DNA of 41,705 nucleotides. Source: JAWWBN01 sp033720955. GTDB lineage: Bacteria; Acidobacteriota; Thermoanaerobaculia; Multivoradales; JAHEKO01. Position 1 is the first letter of the stretch; each line of letters starts with the position of its first letter. Shown here piece after piece: positions 7,831 through 15,861 of the stretch. Below the pieces are notes generated by a model. That model was not told where the DNA came from, searched no databases, and saw nothing but the letters and a program-made list of their open reading frames with translations. A program made the position numbers and the translations under genes. Location: positions 1 to 41,705 of the forward strand of contig JAWWBN010000005.1 in assembly GCA_033720955.1 (NCBI GenBank). Direction: 5' to 3'.

Positions 7831-8676
7831 GTGACCGAGCGGCGGACCCGTTGGGTGCTGGTCTCCCTGCTGCTGGGTCAGCTCGTGCTCCTCAGCCTGC
7901 AGGCGCCCGATCCCAGCGGCCGCCGCAGCCTGCTGGAGGGCACCGCGCTGCGCCTGGTGGCTCCCTTTCCGCGACTCGTCTCCGTGGTCTCCGACGGTTT
8001 TCGCGCCGTGGGCCGCGGTCTGGCGCACCGGCGCGCCCTGCTGTCAGAGAACCGCCGGCTGCGGGAGGAGGTGGAGGACCTGCGGCGGGAGCGGGTGCGG
8101 CTGTTCGGCATGGAGCGCGAGCTGCAGCGTCTCTCCGAGGCGGTGGGGTACACCCGTCCCCCGGGCGCCGAGCCGCGGGTCGCCGACGTGGTCTACATCG
8201 ACCACGCCTCGTGGCTGCAGAGCCTCCTGGTGCGCGCCGGCGGGACGCCCGTCGAGCCGAACCAGGCGGTGGTGTCGCCCGACGGCCTGGTGGGCCGGGT
8301 GATCCTCACCGCCGGGCCCTACGCCAAGGTGCAGCTCATCACCGACCGGGCGGCGGGCGTGGGGGCGATGATCGAGCGCACCCGCCGGCAGGGCGTGGTC
8401 CAGGGCGCCGGCCGGGGTCTCCTGGAGCTCGCCTACGTCCCGCTGCAGGCCGACGTCGAGGTTGGCGACCGCGTGGTGACCGCGGGGATCGACGGCATCT
8501 ACGCGCGGGGCATTCCGATCGGGGTGGTGACCGAGGTGAGCGCCGGCGGCGATCTCTTCCATCGCATCTCGGTGCGGCCGCTGGTCGATTTCGGGCTGCT
8601 GGACCAGGTCTACGTGCTGGCGCGCGAGCCGGTGCCCGAGGAGCTCAAGGAGGGGCTGCCCGATGCGGGGTCTTAA
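7831..8676 (+). CDS. mreC: Rod-shape-determining protein MreC
   Basis: Bitopic inner-membrane protein (281 aa) that links MreB filaments to the periplasmic wall enzymes RodA and PBP2. It has one TM helix at about 8-25, a periplasmic coiled coil at about 70-105 (LLSENRRLREEVEDLRRERVR), and the two-barrel MreC core (SPDGLVGRVI, DRVVTAGIDGIYARGIPIG, about 130-265). The start is GTG. It overlaps the mreD start by 14 nt, which suggests translational coupling. Its C-terminus is short, without the long low-complexity tail of some homologues. Confidence 0.96.
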   Translation: MTERRTRWVLVSLLLGQLVLLSLQAPDPSGRRSLLEGTALRLVAPFPRLVSVVSDGFRAVGRGLAHRRALLSENRRLREEVEDLRRERVRLFGMERELQRLSEAVGYTRPPGAEPRVADVVYIDHASWLQSLLVRAGGTPVEPNQAVVSPDGLVGRVILTAGPYAKVQLITDRAAGVGAMIERTRRQGVVQGAGRGLLELAYVPLQADVEVGDRVVTAGIDGIYARGIPIGVVTEVSAGGDLFHRISVRPLVDFGLLDQVYVLAREPVPEELKEGLPDAGS

Positions 8677-9172
8677 GGTGGCGGCGGGCCTCCTGGCCGC
8701 CCTGCTGCTGCACGTGGCCGGGGCGGAGGTCTGGCCGTACTTCCCGCGCGCATTCGACCTCTTCCTGGTGGTCCTGGTGCTCAACTCGGTCGACGGCGAC
8801 ACCCTGGCGGGCATGCTGGGAGGGCTCGCCGCCGGTCTGCTGAGCGATCTGCTGACCGGCGGCCCGTACGGCCTCTTCGGGTTCGTTGATACGATTCTCG
8901 GCTACAGCAGCGCCTTCCTGGCGCAGCGGCTGGTGGTGCGGCGTCTCTCGACGATCCTCGTGCTTCTGGCCCTGGCCGCCGCGGTGCAGCAGGCGCTGCT
9001 GATCTCGATGGCGCTCTTCCTCATCCCGGGCTCGGGGCTGCCCGCGCTGCCCTGGCCCTTCGTCAAGGTGGGCACCGCCGCGGTCGTGGGGGCGGTCGCC
9101 TATCAGGTGCGCCGAGTCGCCCTGCGCGGCTACGGAAGGTGGCGGAGCGCCCGCAGCGCCCGTCTGCGATAG
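8663..9172 (+). CDS. mreD: Rod-shape-determining membrane protein MreD
   Basis: Small polytopic inner-membrane subunit of the elongasome (169 aa, normal length) with about five hydrophobic helices. The segment FLVVLVLNSVDGDTLAGMLGG and LLSDLLTGGPYGLFGF matches the usual MreD pattern of a Gly-rich loop followed by a D-x-L and a G-x-x-G-F motif. AGGAGGGG lies 7 nt before its ATG, inside the end of mreC. Identification rests on operon position plus the hydrophobic profile, as MreD sequences diverge quickly. Confidence 0.93.
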   Translation: MRGLKVAAGLLAALLLHVAGAEVWPYFPRAFDLFLVVLVLNSVDGDTLAGMLGGLAAGLLSDLLTGGPYGLFGFVDTILGYSSAFLAQRLVVRRLSTILVLLALAAAVQQALLISMALFLIPGSGLPALPWPFVKVGTAAVVGAVAYQVRRVALRGYGRWRSARSARLR

Positions 9173-9178
9173 GCCGTC

Positions 9179-10963
9179 ATGGAGGTTCGCGAGCACCGGG
9201 AGGAGCTGCTGAAGCGCATCCCCGCGCTGCGTATCTCCTTCCTCACCCTGCTGGTGGCCATCGGCGCCGCCTACTGGTTCGTGCAGGTGATCCGCGGCGA
9301 GTACTACCGCGAGCTGGCCGAGAACAACCGTCTCCGCCGGATCCCGGTCCAGCCCATCCGTGGGCTGATCTTCGACCGGGAGGGGCGGCTGCTGGTGGAC
9401 AACGTGCCCAGCTACAACCTGCGCATCGACCGCAGCCGCTCCGCCGACGTCGACCGCAGCCTGCGGTTCGCCGCGGAGACTCTCGAGCGGCCCCTGGAGG
9501 AGCTCGCCGCCCAGCTCGACCGGCAGGCCTCGGCGCCCGTCTTCACGCCGGTGCTCCTGGCCGAGAGCCTGTCGCTGTCGCAGGTGGCGCGGTTCTCGAC
9601 GGCGGCCCTCGAGCATCCGGAGTTCGAGATCGACGTCGGGCACCTGCGACTCTACCGGCACGGTCCGATGACGGCCCACCTGCTGGGCTATCTCGGGGAG
9701 GTGACCGAGCAGGACCTGCGCGAGGGGAAGGGCGACTACCGCCCGGGCGACCTGCGTGGCAAGCGCGGCATCGAGCGCGCCTTCGACGGGGAGCTGCAGG
9801 GCGAGCGCGGCCAGCGCCAGGTGATCGTGGACAGCCGCGGCCGGGTGCGGGACGACTTCGCCACCCACCCCGCCCGTCCGGGCCGCAACCTGCGGCTGGA
9901 GCTCGACCTCGAGCTGCAGCAGGTCGCCGCACGCTACCTGGGCGAGCGGGTGGGCGCGGCGGTGGCCCTGGACCCGCGGGACGGCGCCGTGCTGGTGATG
10001 GCGTCGTCGCCCACCTACAACCCCAACCTCTTCGCCCGCCGCCTGGACCGGAGCGAGTGGCAGCGCCTGGTGGAGGCGCCCCACGATCCGCTGCAGAACC
10101 GGGTGATCCAGAACACCTTCGCCCCCGGGTCGGTCTACAAGGTGGTGGTGGCGGTGGCCGGGCTGATGGACCGGGCGGTCAGCCCGTCGGAGACGGTCTA
10201 CTGCGGGGGGGCGACGCGGATCTACAACCGGCGCTTCCGCTGCTGGTACCGCGCCGGCCACGGCAGGGTGAACCTGCGCGAAGCGATCAAGCGGTCGTGC
10301 GACGTCTACTTCTACTACCTGGGTCAGAAGCTGGGGATCACCCGGATCGCCCACTACTCGCGTCTCTTCGGCCTGGGGAGGGAGACGGGGCTCGATCTCG
10401 GCGGCGAGCGGGCCGGCCTGGTGCCCGACCTCGAGTGGAGCCTCGGGGTGCGGGGATCGACCTGGTATCCCGGTGAGACGATCTCGGTGGCGATCGGCCA
10501 GGGGCCCCTCCTGGTGACGCCGCTCCAGGTGGCGACCATGATGGCCGTGGTGGCCAACGGCGGCCATCTGGTGACCCCCAGGGTGCTGGCCTCCTCCCCA
10601 CCGGCGCCGCCGCGGGAGACCGGCCTCGACCCGGAGGCGCTGGCCTTCGTGGACGAGGCTCTCTGGGCGGTGGTCAACGAGGCCGGGACGGGCGCCGCGG
10701 CGAAGGTGCCGGGCTTCGACATCGCCGGCAAGACGGGCACGGCGCAGGTGTTCGAGCAGAAAACCTGGTTGGACAACGAGGATCTGCCCTTCGAGAAGCG
10801 CGACCACGCCTGGTTCGCGGCCTACGGGCCCGGGGACGACCCCACCCTGGTCGTGGTGGTGCTGGTGCAGCACGGCGGCGAGGGGTCACGTCAGGCCGCG
10901 CCGCTGGCGCGGATGATCTATGAGAAGTACTTCGACGATCGCCAGCCTGTCGCCCCTTCCTGA
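9179..10963 (+). CDS. mrdA: Penicillin-binding protein 2, elongation-specific transpeptidase
   Basis: Class B PBP (594 aa) that crosslinks new peptidoglycan during cell elongation together with RodA. It has one N-terminal TM helix (about 19-37), a PBP dimerisation/pedestal domain (about 45-240, with the RGLIFDREGRLLVDN start), and the transpeptidase domain. The catalytic triad motifs are SVYK with nucleophile Ser318, SCD at 373-375, and KTGTAQ starting at Lys518. It ends inside the first codons of rodA (44-nt overlap), so the enzyme pair is tightly coupled. No unusual insertions are seen. Confidence 0.97.
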   Translation: MEVREHREELLKRIPALRISFLTLLVAIGAAYWFVQVIRGEYYRELAENNRLRRIPVQPIRGLIFDREGRLLVDNVPSYNLRIDRSRSADVDRSLRFAAETLERPLEELAAQLDRQASAPVFTPVLLAESLSLSQVARFSTAALEHPEFEIDVGHLRLYRHGPMTAHLLGYLGEVTEQDLREGKGDYRPGDLRGKRGIERAFDGELQGERGQRQVIVDSRGRVRDDFATHPARPGRNLRLELDLELQQVAARYLGERVGAAVALDPRDGAVLVMASSPTYNPNLFARRLDRSEWQRLVEAPHDPLQNRVIQNTFAPGSVYKVVVAVAGLMDRAVSPSETVYCGGATRIYNRRFRCWYRAGHGRVNLREAIKRSCDVYFYYLGQKLGITRIAHYSRLFGLGRETGLDLGGERAGLVPDLEWSLGVRGSTWYPGETISVAIGQGPLLVTPLQVATMMAVVANGGHLVTPRVLASSPPAPPRETGLDPEALAFVDEALWAVVNEAGTGAAAKVPGFDIAGKTGTAQVFEQKTWLDNEDLPFEKRDHAWFAAYGPGDDPTLVVVVLVQHGGEGSRQAAPLARMIYEKYFDDRQPVAPS

Positions 10964-12059
10964 CGAGCGGCTGGCCTTCCGCTCCCTGGCCAACGTCCGC
11001 TGGGGTCTGCTGGTGGCCGCGCTGCTGCTGTCGCTGATCGGTCTCGCGACCGTGCACAGCGCGAGCCTGGAGCTTCAGGTGGACTACCTGCCGCGCCAGT
11101 CGGTGCGGCTGGCGATCGCCCTGGTGGCCTGCGCCATCGCGCTCTCGGTGGACTACCAGCTCCTGACCAAGTTCGCGCTGCCGATCTATCTCACCAGCCT
11201 TGTGCTGCTGGTGGTGGTTCTCTTCGCCGGCCGCCAGGCGGGCGGCGCGCGGAGCTGGCTGGAGATCGGCGCGGCGCAGCTCCAGCCCTCCGACTTCGCC
11301 AAGCTGGCGACCACCCTGATGCTGGCGCGGTATCTCGCCAACGTGAACCGCCGCTATCTGGGGGTGCGTCAGATCCTCGCCGCCGGCGGCCTGACCGCGG
11401 CGCCCATGGTGCTGGTGGCGCTGGAGCCCGACCTGGGCGGCGCGGCGATGTTCGTGCCGATTCTGGGGGTGATGCTCCTGGTCTGCGGCGTGCGCTGGCG
11501 GTTCGTGCTGGGGGCCGCGATCGCCGTTCTGCTGGTCGGCACGGGGCTCTGGTTCTTCGTCATGATGGACTACCAGCGGCAGCGGGTACAGACCTACTTT
11601 TCTCCCGAGAGCGAGCCGCTGGGCGCCGGCTACCAGCTCCGGCAGAGCAAGATCGCCGTGGGCTCGGGACAGCTCGACGGCCGCGGCTACCTGCAGGGCA
11701 CGCAGAGCCAGTTGCGCTTCCTCCCGGCGCGGCACACCGACTTCATCTTCGCGGTGCTGGCCGAGGAGTGGGGCTTTCTCGGCGTGGCGACCGTGCTGGT
11801 GCTCTACGCTGCCTTCTTCCTGAACGGCATCAAGGTCGCGATGCGGGGGAGGGACCGCGCCGGCATCTTGCTGGTCATGGGGCTGATGGCCGGCATCGGC
11901 TTCCACGTCCTGTATAACACCGCGATGGTGGTGGGGCTGGTGCCCATCACAGGCATCCCGTTGCCCTTCCTCTCCTACGGGGGCTCGTTCACCGTGGCCA
12001 ACTTCGTCGCCACAGGGATGATCCTGGGCGTCGACTTCCGCCGCTACGTGAACCGCTGA
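10920..12059 (+). CDS. rodA: SEDS-family peptidoglycan glycosyltransferase RodA
   Basis: Polytopic inner-membrane polymerase of lipid II (379 aa, about 10 TM helices) that works with PBP2. Recognisable SEDS features include GGARSWLEIG...LQPSDFAKL (about 105-125), the long periplasmic loop with SGQLDGRGY..GTQSQLRFLPARHTDFIFAVLAEEWGF (about 243-285), and the C-terminal GIPLPFLSYGGS motif. The ATG at 10920 lies within mrdA. The stop overlaps the rng start as TGATG, giving translational coupling to the RNase gene. Confidence 0.97.
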   Translation: MRSTSTIASLSPLPDERLAFRSLANVRWGLLVAALLLSLIGLATVHSASLELQVDYLPRQSVRLAIALVACAIALSVDYQLLTKFALPIYLTSLVLLVVVLFAGRQAGGARSWLEIGAAQLQPSDFAKLATTLMLARYLANVNRRYLGVRQILAAGGLTAAPMVLVALEPDLGGAAMFVPILGVMLLVCGVRWRFVLGAAIAVLLVGTGLWFFVMMDYQRQRVQTYFSPESEPLGAGYQLRQSKIAVGSGQLDGRGYLQGTQSQLRFLPARHTDFIFAVLAEEWGFLGVATVLVLYAAFFLNGIKVAMRGRDRAGILLVMGLMAGIGFHVLYNTAMVVGLVPITGIPLPFLSYGGSFTVANFVATGMILGVDFRRYVNR

Positions 12060-13552
12060 TGGCCAACCGCCTTCTCATCCAGAGCGACCCGCACCAGACC
12101 CGGGTCGCGGTGCTCGAGCAGGACCACCTGGTCGAGATCTATCTCGAGCTGCGGCGTCAGCGGGGGGTGGTGGGAAACATCTACAAGGGCCAGGTGTCGC
12201 GCATTCTCCCGGGGATGCAGGCGGCCTTCGTGGACATCGGCCTGGCGCGCGACGCCTTCCTCTACGCCGGCGACGTGCGCGACGCGCTGACCGACATGGA
12301 CGCCCTGGCCGAGGCCGACCCGCAGACGGCCGAGTTCCCACCGCAGGAAGTGCGGCCGATCGAGGAGCTGCTGCGACGGGGCCAGGACCTGCTGGTGCAG
12401 GTGGTCAAGGAGCCCCTGCCCAACAAGGGGGCCCGGATCACCACCGAGATCACCCTCCCGGGGCGCTACCTGGTGCTGGTGCCGACGCTCCGCAGCCTGG
12501 GGGTGTCGCGGCGCATCCGCGATGCCGAAGAGCGCGAGCGGCTGCGCGCGATCCTCGAGTCGCTGGACGCCGGAGAGCACGGCATGATCGTCCGCACCGC
12601 CGGCGAGGGCAAGCGGCGGGAGGAGTTCGAGAGCGACCTCGAGGCGCTGGTGAGGCGCTGGGAGTCGATCGCCCGCGAGGCCGAGACCGCCCTGGCGCCC
12701 ACGGTGGTGCACCAGGACCAGGACCTGGCGCTGCGGGTGCTGCGCGACCGCCTGGACGACACCTTCGAGGAGGTCCTGGTGGACGCGCCCGACGGCTTCG
12801 AGCGGGTGGTGCGCTACGCCGAGGAGGTCGAGCCCAAGCTGCGCGACCGGATCCGCCGCTTCGAGGCGGAGGGGGCGCTCTTCGACCGCTTCGGCGTCGA
12901 GGCGGAGCTCGAAGCCGCTCTCAACAGCAAGGTCTGGCTGAAGTCGGGCGGGCACATCGTCATCAGCCCGACCGAGGCGCTGGTGGCGATCGACGTCAAC
13001 ACCGGCCGCTTCGTGGGGCGCACCAGCCTGGAGGACACCGTGGTGCGCACCAATCTCGAGGCGGCCGAGGAGATCGTGCGCCAGATCCGACTGCGCGACC
13101 TGTCGGGGATCATCGTGATCGACTTCATCGACATGAGCGAGCCGGGGCATCAACAGCAGGTCTTCGACGCCTTCCAGCGCGAGCTCCAGAAGGACCGCGC
13201 CAAGAGCCAGGTACTGGGGCTCTCCGACTTCGGCCTGGTGGAGCTCACCCGCAAGCGCAGCCGCTCGAACCTGACGCGGCTGCTGACCCGGCCCTGCCCC
13301 CACTGCGAGGGCACGGGCCGCATCCTCAAGGTGGCCACCGTCTGCCTGAACCTGCGGCGCGAGGTGCTGCTGCGCCTGGCCGACTTCCGGCGCGGCGGCA
13401 TCGGGCTGCGGGTCCACCCGGAGGTGCTGGAGGCGCTGCGCGGAGGTCAGCGGGCCATCCTGGAGGAGCTGGCGCGCGAGGTGGGCGGCGACCTGCGGAT
13501 CGAGGAGGGGCCGGACCTGCACCACGATCTGTTCGAGATCGTGGAGGTCTGA
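12059..13552 (+). CDS. rng: Ribonuclease G (RNase E/G family endoribonuclease)
   Basis: Endoribonuclease that matures 16S rRNA 5' ends and starts decay of some mRNAs. At 497 aa it matches RNase G rather than the longer RNase E. An S1 RNA-binding domain with an N-terminal RNase H-like part is at about 35-130 (GNIYKGQVSRILPGMQAAFV). The metal-binding aspartates lie in AIDVNTGRF (Asp312) and IVIDFIDM (Asp355). The zinc-link CPHC (Cys413, Cys416) supports dimerisation. The gene follows mreBCD-type genes in many bacteria, as in E. coli where it was first named cafA. It starts at the TGATG overlap with rodA and is followed 1 nt later by the next gene. Confidence 0.96.
   Translation: MANRLLIQSDPHQTRVAVLEQDHLVEIYLELRRQRGVVGNIYKGQVSRILPGMQAAFVDIGLARDAFLYAGDVRDALTDMDALAEADPQTAEFPPQEVRPIEELLRRGQDLLVQVVKEPLPNKGARITTEITLPGRYLVLVPTLRSLGVSRRIRDAEERERLRAILESLDAGEHGMIVRTAGEGKRREEFESDLEALVRRWESIAREAETALAPTVVHQDQDLALRVLRDRLDDTFEEVLVDAPDGFERVVRYAEEVEPKLRDRIRRFEAEGALFDRFGVEAELEAALNSKVWLKSGGHIVISPTEALVAIDVNTGRFVGRTSLEDTVVRTNLEAAEEIVRQIRLRDLSGIIVIDFIDMSEPGHQQQVFDAFQRELQKDRAKSQVLGLSDFGLVELTRKRSRSNLTRLLTRPCPHCEGTGRILKVATVCLNLRREVLLRLADFRRGGIGLRVHPEVLEALRGGQRAILEELAREVGGDLRIEEGPDLHHDLFEIVEV
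13543..13547 (+). promoter_or_regulatory. Ribosome binding site inside the end of rng
   Basis: GGAGG, 6 nt before GTG at 13554. It supports the GTG start of the kinase/TIM-barrel gene and shows it is translated as part of the mre-rng transcript. Confidence 0.7.
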
Positions 13553-13553
13553 G

Positions 13554-15731
13554 GTGCGATCCGCCGCGGGCGAGGAGGCCGGCCGCGGCTTCGCTCTCGC
13601 CGAGGCCACGGGGCGGTACCGCGAGCCGCTGACGCCGGACGACCTCCCCGAGGCGGTGAGCCGCGCATCCGACCCGGGAGCCGCTCGCAGGACCCTCCAC
13701 TGGGGGCGGAACTACCTGTACGTGGTGGACCTGCCCAGCGGCGCCGGGGTGGTGCCGGCGGTGGTCAAGCAGTTCCGCAACGAGGGCTGGCGGGCGCGTC
13801 TGCGCCGGCGGTGGCGGGAGAGCCGGGCGGCGACGAGCTGGCGGGTGGCCTGCCGTCTCGCCGACGCCGGCGTGGCGACCCCGGCGCCGCTGCTGCTGAT
13901 CGAGTCGAAGCGCCCCGCCGGCCCCTCCTTCTTCGTCAGCCGCGAGCTGGACTCCTTCGTCGAGAGCCGGTATCTCTTCCGCGCCCTCGAGCGGGGCGAC
14001 GCCGGCCGTCGCTTTCCCCGGCTCGACCCGGCGAAGGTCTTCGCCGCCATGGGGCGGCTGGTGCGCCGGATGCACGACGCCGGCGTCTGGCACCGCGACC
14101 TCTCGATCGGCAACCTCCTCGTGGTCCCGGGAGCGACGCGGGAGGAGGAGCCGGAGATCTGGGTGATCGACCTGAACCGGGCGCGGCTCGACCGCAGGCT
14201 CGGCGAGCTCGCCCGGCTCCAGGACCTCTGCCGGCTGCCCATCCGGACCGCCGCCCATCGCGAGGCCTTCCTGGGCGCCTACTGGGGCGACGGCGCGAAC
14301 CGGGTGCGGGACGCCCTCTTCGTGCTCGCGTCGCGGGGCTTTCTGCTGAAGAACCGGCTCAAGCGGGCTCTCCGCGCTCCGTTCCGGTGGCTCGGGCGGC
14401 TGAAGCCGCGCCGCGCCTACCCGCACATCCCGCCCCCGCCGGCCGGCGCCGGCCGACGCGAGAAGGCCGTCTGGGACCACCTCTCCGACCAGCCGCACCA
14501 GCACGCCGGCTCGCTGGAGAAGACCGGCGCCCGCCTGGCCGACGCCGGCCTCCACCTGCGGACCTACGGCGGCAGCCTGGCGCCGGCGGCGCGCGCCCTG
14601 AGGCGGTACCGGAAGCTGCGCCGGGAGCTCTACCGCCGGCCCCGGCCGTTCCGCGGGCTCGGTGTCTGTCTCCGGCCCTGGCCCGACGATCCGGCCGCCC
14701 CTCTCGCGGCGGTGGACGAGCTCGGCATCCGCAGGGTCTTTCTGCGTCTCCACCCGTGGGAGGAGGACCACCGGGCCGAGGCGGAGCTCGCGGCCGAGCT
14801 GGCGGCGCGGGAGACGGACATCACCTTCGGGCTGGCCCAGAGCCGCGAGCTGGTGCGCGACCCGGAGCGGTGGCGCTCGGCCGTCGCCCGGCTGGGAGAG
14901 GCCTTCCTGCCCCACGGCCGTCGGTTCCAGATCGGCCAGGCGGTGAACCGGAGCAAGTGGGGCATCTGGAACGCCCGGGAGTACCACGAGCTGGCCGACG
15001 TCGCCGAGGAGGTGCTGCGCGGGCTGGGCGAGGTGGAGCTGCTGGGTCCGGCGGTGATCGACTTCGAGCTCCACGCCACGGTGGCCCTGGTCAACCAGCG
15101 CCGCCGCGGCCGCTTCGACGGGCTGGCGAGCCTGCTCTACGTGGACCGGCGGGGGGCGCCGGAGAACCCGCAGCTCGGTTTCGACGCCATCGGCAAGGTC
15201 GTGCTGCTCAAGGCGATCGCCGAGACCGCCCGGGATTGCGGCCCGGAGTCGTGGATCACCGAGTTCAACTGGCCCCTCGAGGAGGGCCCCCACGCGCCGG
15301 CCGGCCGGGCGGTGGCGGTGAGCGAGGAGCTCCAGGCCGACTACCTGGCGCGTTTCTATCTGATGGCCCTCGGCACGGGTCTCCTGGAGGGGGCCTTCTG
15401 GTGGCAGGCGATCGCGCGCGGCTACGGCCTGATCGATCCGGAGGGTCTGCGCCGCCGGCCGGCCTTCCGCGCCCTGGCGACCCTGGCGGCGGTCCTCGAA
15501 GAGGCTCGGTTCGAGGGGCCGCTGGCGACCCCGCCACCGGCCTGGCTCTACCGGTTCACCGCGGCCGAGGGGGAGATCGTGGCCGGATGGAGCTCGGGCG
15601 GGACCGTCGTCGTCGAGCTTCCCCGGCCGGCCCGCGCGGTGGTGGGCCGCGACGGGGCCGAGAGTCCGGGGGCCGGGCCCCGGGTGGAGGTGGGCTCGTC
15701 TCCGGCCTACTTCCTGCTGGCCGACCCGTAG
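13554..15731 (+). CDS. Two-domain protein: LPS (Kdo/WaaP)-kinase-like domain fused to a TIM-barrel hydrolase-like domain
   Basis: 725 aa from a GTG with a strong GGAGG site. Residues ~20-300 resemble the WaaP/InaA lipopolysaccharide kinase fold: a conserved catalytic loop HRDLSIGNLLV (His180, Asp182) and a metal-binding VIDLNRARL (Asp206) in place of the DFG. Residues ~360-725 look like a (beta/alpha)8 glycoside hydrolase-type domain, with repeated strand-helix units (GIRRVFLRLHPW, VNRSKWGIWN) and acidic residues at strand ends (Glu505 in DFELH, Glu570 in ITEFNWPL) that could be an acid/base and nucleophile pair. There is no signal peptide or TM helix, so a cytoplasmic or membrane-peripheral role is likely. 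A sugar or core-oligosaccharide phosphorylation and processing role is inference. The hydrolase family is not recognised. Confidence 0.8.
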   Translation: MRSAAGEEAGRGFALAEATGRYREPLTPDDLPEAVSRASDPGAARRTLHWGRNYLYVVDLPSGAGVVPAVVKQFRNEGWRARLRRRWRESRAATSWRVACRLADAGVATPAPLLLIESKRPAGPSFFVSRELDSFVESRYLFRALERGDAGRRFPRLDPAKVFAAMGRLVRRMHDAGVWHRDLSIGNLLVVPGATREEEPEIWVIDLNRARLDRRLGELARLQDLCRLPIRTAAHREAFLGAYWGDGANRVRDALFVLASRGFLLKNRLKRALRAPFRWLGRLKPRRAYPHIPPPPAGAGRREKAVWDHLSDQPHQHAGSLEKTGARLADAGLHLRTYGGSLAPAARALRRYRKLRRELYRRPRPFRGLGVCLRPWPDDPAAPLAAVDELGIRRVFLRLHPWEEDHRAEAELAAELAARETDITFGLAQSRELVRDPERWRSAVARLGEAFLPHGRRFQIGQAVNRSKWGIWNAREYHELADVAEEVLRGLGEVELLGPAVIDFELHATVALVNQRRRGRFDGLASLLYVDRRGAPENPQLGFDAIGKVVLLKAIAETARDCGPESWITEFNWPLEEGPHAPAGRAVAVSEELQADYLARFYLMALGTGLLEGAFWWQAIARGYGLIDPEGLRRRPAFRALATLAAVLEEARFEGPLATPPPAWLYRFTAAEGEIVAGWSSGGTVVVELPRPARAVVGRDGAESPGAGPRVEVGSSPAYFLLADP

Positions 15732-15850
15732 ACCAGGGGTCCACGCGGAGGCAGAGGGAGGTCGGGGACGGGGCGGGGCGCCGCCGCCGGCCCTTGGCGC
15801 GCTCGGGCGGCCGTCGTCGGGCTGGAGGGACGTTCGAGCGCGGGGTAGGG

Positions 15851-15856
15851 TATACG
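15851..15856 (+). promoter_or_regulatory. Candidate -10 element for a leaderless lhr transcript
   Basis: TATACG ends 5 nt before the lhr ATG (15862-15864), and no Shine-Dalgarno precedes that ATG. A transcript starting about 7 nt after the hexamer would begin at the start codon. The match to TATAAT is partial. Confidence 0.4.
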
Positions 15857-15861
15857 GTCCC

